Shown piece after piece: positions 1 to 6,258 of a stretch of 64,000 nucleotides of DNA (its first letter is position 1; every line of letters starts with the position of its first letter). Origin of the DNA: Natronococcus sp. CG52 (GTDB taxonomy: Archaea; Halobacteriota; Halobacteria; Halobacteriales; Natrialbaceae); contig NZ_CP099391.1 of the NCBI RefSeq assembly GCF_023913515.1, forward strand, positions 1,798,001 to 1,862,000, given 5' to 3'. The notes beneath the pieces are model-generated. The model saw only the letters and a list, made by a program, of their open reading frames with translations. It was not told the DNA's origin and did not search any database. Made by a program: the position numbers and the translations under genes.

Positions 1-1
1 C

Positions 2-346
2 GTGTATGACGGTTTCAACGAGGGGGATATCGACTCGGTCTTAGCGAGAATGGCTGACGACATTGAGTGGACCGAACCGGATGGCATCATGTTTGCCGGG
101 ACCTACCGGACCCCCACTGCGGTGCTGGAGAACGTTTTCCAACCAGCCATGAGAGAGTTCAAGACCTTCAGGGTCGAACCGGATCAGTTCATCGACGGCG
201 GTGATACGGTCGTCGCCCTGGGTATGTTCCGGGCCACGACCGAGGCGGACGAACAGATCGAAAGCCCGTTCGCGCACGTCTACGAACACCACGACGGCCG
301 GATTACCCGGTTCGTGAACTACACGGACACCGCGCTGTGGCAGTAG
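2..346 (+). CDS. NTF2-like / SnoaL-like domain protein, 5' end cut by window edge
   Basis: The 114 visible residues fit the SnoaL/NTF2-like alpha+beta barrel: a YDGFNEGDID helix, then DIEWTEP, a FAGTYRTP loop and terminal strands with alternating hydrophobic residues (VVALGMF, FAHVYEHHDGRITRF). The first in-frame GTG lies at base 2, and family members normally begin several residues earlier, so the gene probably starts outside the window. These small cytoplasmic proteins include ketosteroid-isomerase-like enzymes and ligand-binding proteins; nothing here identifies a substrate. Downstream lies a convergent gene after a 190-bp spacer. Confidence 0.8.
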   Translation: MYDGFNEGDIDSVLARMADDIEWTEPDGIMFAGTYRTPTAVLENVFQPAMREFKTFRVEPDQFIDGGDTVVALGMFRATTEADEQIESPFAHVYEHHDGRITRFVNYTDTALWQ

Positions 347-540
347 GCCGCTCACTTCTTAAACACCGTCTTTCGAGTGAACGCGATGAGGGATACGCGC
401 CTTCTATTCGATACGGCTCTACCGACATCACCGGCAGTCAATAAATCTACCAGCGTTAGGTTCGAATTCCTACGTAACAACCGTTTCAGACGAGATTACA
501 CCTGAAGAACGGCATTTCAAGAGGAACGGTTCGACCGTAC

Positions 541-1041
541 TTATCCGATCGCGATAACAATCCCTCCAGCGGCGAGGACGGCACCGATGCCGACCGCGAA
601 CAGGATGTAGTTCGCGACCGGGCTCTTTGCCGGTGTCACGTTCACCGTGTATCGCCGCCGGGAGATTGGCCAGAACGGGCGGATCCCCATGGGCGTCAGT
701 GCGTCCGCGAGGAGATGTGAGACGATCGAGAGCGCGCCGACGACGAACGCGAACGCGACGAACCCGACGTCGACGAGCGGCGACGCCGCGTCGACGAGAA
801 CGGCCGCGCCGGCGGCGAGTGCGGCACCGACGAGGAGCGCGAACAGGAGGGAGTGAGTCGGTCCGCGATGCTCGAGAAACGGCACTTGATGGTCGAAGTC
901 GGGTAGCGTCGAGAGGGAGACGCAGACGAGGCCGCCGACGATAGCAGCCGTCTCGTGGCCGGTGACGGCGACGGCGGCACCGAATGGCGCGTACGCGGCC
1001 AGGGACGCGCCGTAGTGGCCAACCTGATACATCCTAAACAT
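541..1041 (-). CDS. Membrane-bound metal-dependent hydrolase, YdjM/DUF457 family
   Basis: This 166-residue protein has about four transmembrane segments and the histidine/aspartate motifs of the DUF457 family: LPDFDHQ, HRGPTHSLLF and HLLADALTPMGIRPFWP. These residues are thought to bind metal at the membrane surface; the physiological substrate of the family is not established. The reading frame opens MFRMYQVGHYG, so translation may start at the first or fourth codon; homologues usually begin close to the MYQVGHYG segment. It stands alone, with a regulatory-gene remnant upstream and a convergent spacer downstream. Confidence 0.85.
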   Translation of the reverse strand: MFRMYQVGHYGASLAAYAPFGAAVAVTGHETAAIVGGLVCVSLSTLPDFDHQVPFLEHRGPTHSLLFALLVGAALAAGAAVLVDAASPLVDVGFVAFAFVVGALSIVSHLLADALTPMGIRPFWPISRRRYTVNVTPAKSPVANYILFAVGIGAVLAAGGIVIAIG

Positions 1042-1091
1042 GTACTCAGTGTCGTCTTATAAGTCCATCGCCCGAGAGGTACCCGATCTTG

Positions 1092-1307
1092 TAGGCCGGG
1101 TACTTCGACATCTTCCGTCGGACGACGACCGTGGAACTCGAGGAGCGGTTCGGCGTCTCGGACTCGGCCGTATCACGGCAACTGCGTCGCGGTCTCGCCA
1201 CGCTCGTCGATTCGACGGCCCGTATCGAGACGCGACCGGAGGACACTGCAGCCGATCCCGGCACCGGGCAGTCGAACCCTGCACCGAAGAGGGGTGACGG
1301 TGACTAA
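1092..1307 (+). pseudogene. Decayed C-terminus of an HTH-10 (Bat-like) transcription regulator
   Basis: In one frame the DNA reads AGYFDIFRRTTTVELEERF followed by GVSDSAVSRQLRRGLATLV, which is the typical helix-turn-helix end of haloarchaeal HTH-10 proteins. A TAG stop directly precedes AGYFD, the expected upstream residues (L-x-x-AY) are missing, and no sensor domains are found upstream, where the neighbouring DUF457 gene begins. The frame then runs to a TAA at 1305. I read it as the 3' remnant of a deleted regulator. A very short expressed HTH protein from a non-standard start is possible but less likely. Confidence 0.55.
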
Positions 1308-1345
1308 CCGCGGCGATTATGGTCGTTCATTTCTTCCGTACACCC

Positions 1346-1978
1346 GTGCAGAACGTCACCGACAGGACCAGCAACCCGTTCGGTATGCGACCGCCCTTCG
1401 ACCGAACCCCGCCCGGTGACCGGACCGCCGTTTTCGGCTACGGGGACGCCAACGCGGACTTCCACCTGATCGGCGATTACCCCGGCCGCCACGGCGGTGC
1501 CGAAACCGGCGTTCCGTTTACCGGATCCGACGCCGGCCGTGCCCTCCAGGACGTCCTCCGGGAGGTCGGCTTCGTGAGCGGTCCGTCGACCGAACCCGTC
1601 TGCGAGAACCTGTTCTGTAGCTACATCCAGATGTGCTGCCTGCCGGCGGATCGGACGCCGACCGAGGAGGAGTACGACGTTCTCGAGCGGTACTTCGACG
1701 CCGAACTGCGGGCGATCAACGCGCACGTTCTCCTGCCGGTCGGCGAGCGGGCGACGGATCACGTCCTCCGGGAGTACACGACCCAGCGACACCGCCTCGA
1801 ACTCGACACGGCGGCGCTCAACGCGACCGAGATCCGCGGCCGGGGCTTCCTGATCGTCCCGATCAGAGAGCCGACAGAGTGGGAGGATACGGAGCGGGAA
1901 GCGCTCGTCGCGCGACTCGAGGCGATTCTGGGCCGGGACTACCGCCAGACGAAGGGTGTCGCGACGATGGTCGGTTAG
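1346..1978 (+). CDS. Uracil-DNA glycosylase superfamily protein
   Basis: The protein carries the superfamily motif A as LIGDYPGRHGG followed by ETGVPFTGSDAGRAL, the equivalent of the GEAPG...G-PF-G-AG pattern of family 4/5 enzymes, and the central strand-helix region with NLFCSYIQMCCLPADR. Such enzymes remove uracil or other damaged bases from DNA, starting base excision repair. I prefer the GTG at 1346 (protein begins VQNVTDRTSNPFGM) to the in-frame ATG at 1319, because the extra MVVHFF residues do not look conserved. The gene ends 4 bp inside the convergent J-domain gene. The usual Fe-S cysteine arrangement is not obvious, so the exact subfamily is uncertain. Confidence 0.75.
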   Translation: MQNVTDRTSNPFGMRPPFDRTPPGDRTAVFGYGDANADFHLIGDYPGRHGGAETGVPFTGSDAGRALQDVLREVGFVSGPSTEPVCENLFCSYIQMCCLPADRTPTEEEYDVLERYFDAELRAINAHVLLPVGERATDHVLREYTTQRHRLELDTAALNATEIRGRGFLIVPIREPTEWEDTEREALVARLEAILGRDYRQTKGVATMVG

Positions 1979-3252
1979 CGGCCGAACCGCGTCCTGACCG
2001 TCGCCCGGAGCGGCAGACAGAGCGCACCGACCACCGGGACGAGCACGAACGCGACGAGATCGACGACGAGCGTGGCGTCTCCCGTTATCGCAGCGGCGAA
2101 CCCGACTGCGGGTGCCAGCACGGGGAGCACGTACAGGTAAGTGGGCGTCCAGCCGGATCCCTGCCTCGTCCGAAAGACGACGACGCCGAACAGCAGCGGC
2201 ATCAGTACCGTTCCGGCGAGCAGCGGTCCGCCGACCATCGCCGTCGCCGTGCCCGCGACGAGGGCGACGACGATGGTTTCGTCGATCGTCACCGGACGCC
2301 AGGTGTCGCCCGCGCGAACGAACCGTGCGACGAGCACCGCTGCGATCGTGGCGACGACGACGCCCGCCAACCCGCCGTACCACTGGATCGGCTCGAGCGG
2401 GGGCGCCACGAGTTCGGCGCCGGTCACGAAACCGACGGTCGTCTCGAGTCCGTACCGACCGCTCGTGAGCGCCGTCCGGAGCCCCTCCGGATCGGCGCCG
2501 ACGGCGGTTATCTCGGTCCGAAGGCGCTCGAGAGCGGCGACGTTCGCGCTGGCAAAGTGGCCGAGTCCCGCGACGTAGACGACCAGCGAGAGCCAGAGCA
2601 GCGGCAATCCGAATCTCTGGCGTCGCCACCAGCGGACGACCGCGCTTTCGGTCGTCGAATCGGCGCTCGTCGCGGTCTCGACGGTCGCGCCGGTCGCGCT
2701 TTTGTCCGCCGTCGCGGTGTTCGTTCCGCCGCTCGCTCTCGAATCGCGGGCCCCCGCGGTCGAACCTGCGGCAGTCCCGGCGCTTTCGGTGGCTCCAGCG
2801 GTCCGCGAGGAGCCACTCGTCGTCGACCCACTCGAGGCGGACTCGCTCGAGGTCGTCGCGCCGCTCGCCGATCCGGCAGCGGAACCGGTCGTCGACGCCG
2901 AGGAGGTCGAGCCACCGGTCGCCGAACTGCTGGCCGGCGACGCACCCGCCGCCGCAGTCGCCTCGGCGTCTGTCTCCTCGTCCTCGTCGCTCCGCCAGAC
3001 GTCGGGCGAGGGCAGTCCGCTGGTTCGCTTCGCGACGTAGGTCTCGTGGCCGAGTCGGTCGTAGGCCTTCCGCTCGACCGGATCGCCGAGGATGTCGTAG
3101 GCCTTCCTGATCGCCGTAAACTGCGCCCGTGCTCGCGAGTCGTCGTTGTGGTCCGGGTGATAGATTCGAACCTGTTCGCGGTAGGCGTCCTTGATCTCGT
3201 CCTGGGAGGCGTCGGAAGAGATCTCGAACAGATCGTAGAAGTCCTCTGTCAT
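1975..3252 (-). CDS. Membrane-anchored J-domain (DnaJ-like) protein
   Basis: Residues 1-66 form a canonical J domain with the Hsp70-stimulating HPD motif at residues 32-34 (IYHPDHND). A linker of roughly 130 residues follows that is almost entirely Ser, Thr, Ala and Gly, then about 200 residues with several hydrophobic membrane segments. There are no CxxCxGxG zinc repeats or C-terminal substrate domain, so this is not housekeeping DnaJ. It probably recruits DnaK to the membrane. The ATG at 3252 is chosen because it begins MTEDFYDLF, the normal J-domain start; the longer frame upstream has no family resemblance. Confidence 0.85.
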   Translation of the reverse strand: MTEDFYDLFEISSDASQDEIKDAYREQVRIYHPDHNDDSRARAQFTAIRKAYDILGDPVERKAYDRLGHETYVAKRTSGLPSPDVWRSDEDEETDAEATAAAGASPASSSATGGSTSSASTTGSAAGSASGATTSSESASSGSTTSGSSRTAGATESAGTAAGSTAGARDSRASGGTNTATADKSATGATVETATSADSTTESAVVRWWRRQRFGLPLLWLSLVVYVAGLGHFASANVAALERLRTEITAVGADPEGLRTALTSGRYGLETTVGFVTGAELVAPPLEPIQWYGGLAGVVVATIAAVLVARFVRAGDTWRPVTIDETIVVALVAGTATAMVGGPLLAGTVLMPLLFGVVVFRTRQGSGWTPTYLYVLPVLAPAVGFAAAITGDATLVVDLVAFVLVPVVGALCLPLRATVRTRFGR

Positions 3253-3372
3253 GTGAACTCGGGGACGGTACCGTTTACACCGTAGTTGTACCTGGGGGGT
3301 TATAATTTCAGTGTTACGGATATTCAACTTTGAATATACTCCGACCAACTCGTTTTGGTCGATCACGACGGC

Positions 3373-4752
3373 TCAACAGAAGTCCCCGAGCGAGGTCTGG
3401 CCGATCGGGCGACGCTCGTCGGTCGCCGTCCGCTCGTTCGGCTCGCAGTCGTCCGTTCCGCCGTTCACCGGTCGCTGCTGCTCGCCCGTTCTGTCACTGT
3501 CCGTTCCGCTGCTGTCCGTTCCACCGTCGCTCTGTCGCCGCTGCCCGTCCGCACTGCCGGCAGTTCGCCCCCAGCCCTCGAGGCTGGCCTGATCGGCGGC
3601 GGAGAACTCGAGGTTCGAGATTCTGACGCCGAGTTTCCGGACCGATTCGGTCTCGAACTCGGTGAAGAGATCCCGAGCGATCCGGTCGACGAGGTCGGGA
3701 TCGTCGATCGGTCCCGGCAACGACCGCTCGCGCGTGTTGACGTCGAACGGCGGCGTCACCGCCTTGACGCCGACGGTCCGGTAGAGCGCACCTCTTCGGC
3801 GAGCGCGATCGGCGACGGCCGCTGCGAGCGTCTCGATCTGTTCGTACTTCGGATCGGGTTCGGCGACCGGTTCGGCGAACGCCGACTCCCGCGAGAAGCT
3901 CTTCGGGTCCCCCTTCGGCTCGACCCGGCGGTCGTCTTCTCCGCGGGCGCGGTCGTAGAGCTCCCGCCCGCGCTCGCCGAACCGGGAGACCAGCGGCTCC
4001 GGATCGGCCGCCGCGACGTCGCCGGCCGTCTCGAGTCCCATCTCCCGCAACTCGCGGGCCGTCACGGGGCCGACGCCGTGAAGCAGGTCGACCTCGAGGG
4101 GGGCGAGGAACTTCCGGAGTTCGCCGGGACGGACCACCGTCAGTCCGTCGGGCTTGTCGTAGTCGCTCGCGATCTTGGCCGCGCTCATCGTAGGCGCCGC
4201 GCCGACGCTGACGACGATGCCGACCTCTCGGCGGATGCGGTCTTTCACGTGGCGGGCGAAACCGTCGGCGACCTCCCAGGCGGTGCGCTCGGTGACGTCG
4301 AGGTAGGCCTCGTCGATGCTCACCTCGCGAACGACGTCGGCGCAGTCGTGGAGGATCGCTTGAACCTCCTCGGCCACGGACTCGTAGTAGTCCATGTCCA
4401 CGGGTCGGTAGTGGCCGGTTTCGTCGGGCTCCCGCGGTGACTCGAGGTCGGAATCGTAGTCGCCCGCGTCGGGATCGAGCGCCGCGCGCCGGGGCAGCCG
4501 CTCGAGGGCGCTCGAGATCGCCTGCGCGCTCTCGACGCCGAACTCGCGAGCTTCGTAGCTGGCGGTGGCGACGGCGCCGACGGTCTCGCCCGGCTCGTAC
4601 CCCATGCCGACGACGAGGGGTTCGTCCTCGAGTTCGGGCTCGCGCAGTCGCTCGCAGGCGGCGTAGAAGCAGTCGGCGTCGACGTGCAGGATGATGGGGT
4701 CCTCGTCGTCCTCGTCGGCTTCGACGCCCGGAAGTCGCGGCCCGTCGGACAT
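3373..4752 (-). CDS. dinB: DNA polymerase IV (Y-family translesion polymerase)
   Basis: All Y-family hallmarks are present: the first catalytic aspartates in HVDADCFYA (Asp25, Asp27), SIDEAYLD with the catalytic Asp147-Glu148 pair, the helix-hairpin-helix LLHGVGPVTARELREMG, and a little-finger domain. The enzyme copies damaged DNA with low fidelity. About 65 polar residues follow the polymerase core and the protein ends QTSLGDFC, a PIP-box-like peptide that would dock on the PCNA sliding clamp, as in other archaeal Pol IV. A charged Glu/Asp-rich N-terminal extension precedes the palm. It is downstream of nothing obvious and upstream, on the same strand, of the J-domain gene. Confidence 0.95.
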   Translation of the reverse strand: MSDGPRLPGVEADEDDEDPIILHVDADCFYAACERLREPELEDEPLVVGMGYEPGETVGAVATASYEAREFGVESAQAISSALERLPRRAALDPDAGDYDSDLESPREPDETGHYRPVDMDYYESVAEEVQAILHDCADVVREVSIDEAYLDVTERTAWEVADGFARHVKDRIRREVGIVVSVGAAPTMSAAKIASDYDKPDGLTVVRPGELRKFLAPLEVDLLHGVGPVTARELREMGLETAGDVAAADPEPLVSRFGERGRELYDRARGEDDRRVEPKGDPKSFSRESAFAEPVAEPDPKYEQIETLAAAVADRARRRGALYRTVGVKAVTPPFDVNTRERSLPGPIDDPDLVDRIARDLFTEFETESVRKLGVRISNLEFSAADQASLEGWGRTAGSADGQRRQSDGGTDSSGTDSDRTGEQQRPVNGGTDDCEPNERTATDERRPIGQTSLGDFC

Positions 4753-4800
4753 TCAGTTGAGGATTCGACCGAACGGTTGTGAACGTTGCGCCCCAACCTC

Positions 4801-5045
4801 TTTTACCGAGATCCTCCCTCGTTCGTTTCACTCACTCGGTCGAACCCCGGTAAAACCCGTTGATGCTGTCAGAACGCGTTGCGTTCTGACTGCTAATCAG
4901 AACCGCTTACGGTTCTGATGATGCCAAAAAGCCGCCGTCGCGGGGTTTCACCCCGCTCCGGCGGTGTCGTTCGAAACGGCAGAGCCGTTTCGCGAGTGAG
5001 CAAACGCTTCGCGTTTGCGATCTATGCAAGACCGGAGGTCTTGCA
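4801..5045. repeat. Array of seven closely packed, unrelated perfect hairpins
   Basis: The 455-bp gap between dinB and the MaoC-like gene holds no convincing gene. It contains hairpins at 4801-4855 (ends TTTTACCG/CGGTAAAA), 4868-4890 (GTCAGAACGC, loop GTT), 4896-4919 (ATCAGAACCG, loop CTTA), 4932-4964 (nested CCGCC and GCGGGGT stems), 4972-4992 (CGAAACGGC, loop AGA), 5000-5018 (GCAAACGC, loop TTC) and 5025-5045 (TGCAAGACC, loop GGA). The six from 4868 onward have perfect 8-10 bp stems or nested stems and loops of 3-4 bases, and are only a few bases apart. The hairpin sequences differ, so this is not a CRISPR array. A related CGAAACGGC hairpin lies at 52997-53017. Confidence 0.8.
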
Positions 5046-5208
5046 GCATGCCGAGAAAGCGAAACTCTCTCGTAACAAACCGCTCGCGTTGCTCGCGGAT
5101 GCACGCTCCACCGCCGGGCGTTCCTTTCGCACCAGCAATAATCGAACGGGGTGTTTTAGTTTCGAATGGTTTTCTGGGTAGCGACAGCGTATCACGAGTT
5201 ACTGTCAC

Positions 5209-5607
5209 ATGACCCGACCGACCGAGGGCGAAACCCACACGTTCGAGCGCGCGTTCACGAACGACGAGGTTCGGCAGTTCGCCGACCTCTCGCGGGACAC
5301 CCAGTCCCGACACACCGATCCCGATCCGGAGGGACGACTGCTGGTACACGGACTGTTGACGGCGACGCTGCCGACGAAGATCGGCGGCGACCTCGAGGTA
5401 CTGGCCTCGTCGATGACGTTCGAGTTTCGCCAGCCGGTCTACACCGGGCAGTCGATCACGTGCAGGTGGCTGTACGAGGACGTCGTGAAGCGCGAGGACC
5501 GCTACGACCTGACCGCGGACGTCGTCTGCGAGAACGGCCACGGAGACACCGTTCTCACGGCGACCATCGAGGGGATCGTCTGGGACGACGGGTCGAACGA
5601 CGGTTGA
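5209..5607 (+). CDS. MaoC-like hotdog-fold dehydratase/hydratase
   Basis: The 132-residue protein has the single-hotdog MaoC organisation: an N-terminal FTNDEVRQFADLSRDTQSRH helix with the catalytic Asp/His region (DTQSRHTDP), a LLVHGLLTATLPTKIGG helix, and beta strands FEFRQPVYTGQSITCRW. Such enzymes hydrate or dehydrate enoyl-CoA-type substrates; the actual substrate cannot be read from sequence. No fatty-acid or polyhydroxyalkanoate genes are adjacent, so its pathway is open. It ends 22 bp before the convergent TFS gene. Confidence 0.8.
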   Translation: MTRPTEGETHTFERAFTNDEVRQFADLSRDTQSRHTDPDPEGRLLVHGLLTATLPTKIGGDLEVLASSMTFEFRQPVYTGQSITCRWLYEDVVKREDRYDLTADVVCENGHGDTVLTATIEGIVWDDGSNDG

Positions 5608-5628
5608 TAACGCCTCGAGAACGCGTCT

Positions 5629-5946
5629 TCAGTTGTACCCACGCCAGCGCTTTCCGCACTCGGTACACTTGAAAAAGCGCGTCGGCGGCTCGTCGGCCGA
5701 GGCCGTCTGCTTGAGCGTGTACCAGGCCTCCTGGTTGCCACACTCGTCGCAGACGACGTCGGTCGCCTTCGGCTTCCCCTCGAAGTTCGCGTCCTCGGTG
5801 GACTCGATCACGTCGTCGTCGATCTGCGATTCGGTCGAGACGAACTCGCTCTCGCTCTCGCGCTCGCTCGAGGCGTCGCAGTTCGTACAGACCATGCGGT
5901 CGCCGTCAGCTTTCATCATCGAGCCGCAGTCGTCGCAAAACTGCAT
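5629..5946 (-). CDS. tfs: Transcription factor S (TFS / TFIIS-like, RNA polymerase cleavage factor)
   Basis: This 105-residue protein has two zinc ribbons: an N-terminal CDDCGSMM...CTNC pair and a C-terminal CDECGNQEAWYTLKQ...CTECGKRW domain. The C-terminal ribbon contains the acidic SADEPPT tip, whose Asp-Glu pair is inserted in the polymerase secondary channel to stimulate transcript cleavage. A very acidic linker joins the two. The start at 5946 is chosen because MQFCDDCG is the conserved beginning; the longer frame runs into repeat A. Repeat A (6037-6161) lies about 90 bp upstream of its start, between it and the divergent histidine kinase gene. Confidence 0.93.
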   Translation of the reverse strand: MQFCDDCGSMMKADGDRMVCTNCDASSERESESEFVSTESQIDDDVIESTEDANFEGKPKATDVVCDECGNQEAWYTLKQTASADEPPTRFFKCTECGKRWRGYN

Positions 5947-6036
5947 GTCCGCACGTACGCACGCACAGCGACAAAACTCCCTCGTTCGTCGAACGCTCGA
6001 ACGTCTCCGTCTTACACCTGAACGTTCCGATCGCGC

Positions 6037-6161
6037 TATAGTACCAACTGAAACGGTTTCCACACCGATCGCACTGTGCGCGGTTCTCGCTTGCTTCGCT
6101 CGCTCCGACCCGCGCTCCCGTCGTGCGATCGGGTGTGCACTGACTTTCAGTGGCTACTATA
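6037..6161 (+). repeat. Palindromic intergenic repeat, copy A (125 bp)
   Basis: The element begins TATAGTA and ends TACTATA. Its left 38 bases match the reverse complement of its right end imperfectly (shared blocks: TATAGTA, CACTGA/AACTGA, CACACC, CGATCGCAC). The centre is a 20-bp segment (6087-6106) flanked by CGCGGTTC and GACCCGCG. Copy B (11423-11547) has the same length and nearly the same arms; reverse-orientation or degenerate copies are at 18717, 56463 and 56970. It has no open frame of interest. It resembles a MITE or a REP-like sequence, but I do not recognise a named family. Confidence 0.85.
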
Positions 6162-6228
6162 CTATAGTTTTCAAATTCCCTCACAGCACCTAAGAAGGGG
6201 GTGAATGCGCAATTTGCGGGGGAAGTTC

Positions 6229-6234
6229 TTATAC
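6229..6234 (+). promoter_or_regulatory. Putative TATA box for the 6259 histidine kinase
   Basis: TTATAC lies about 27 bp before the ATG at 6259, the spacing expected for a leaderless haloarchaeal transcript. Confidence 0.4.
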
Positions 6235-6258
6235 ATCTCGCCACAAACTGTGCGTTAA

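Noticed and set aside
1633-3285. A 550-codon plus-strand frame
   Set aside because: Overlaps the UDG-like gene out of frame and is antisense to the J-domain gene; very Arg-rich, unlike haloarchaeal proteins.
4801-5045. Possible CRISPR array
   Set aside because: The hairpins differ in sequence, and there is no constant repeat with unique spacers and no cas gene.
4907-5541. Minus-strand frames across the hairpin array and the MaoC-like gene
   Set aside because: They translate hairpin DNA and the antisense of a well-supported gene.
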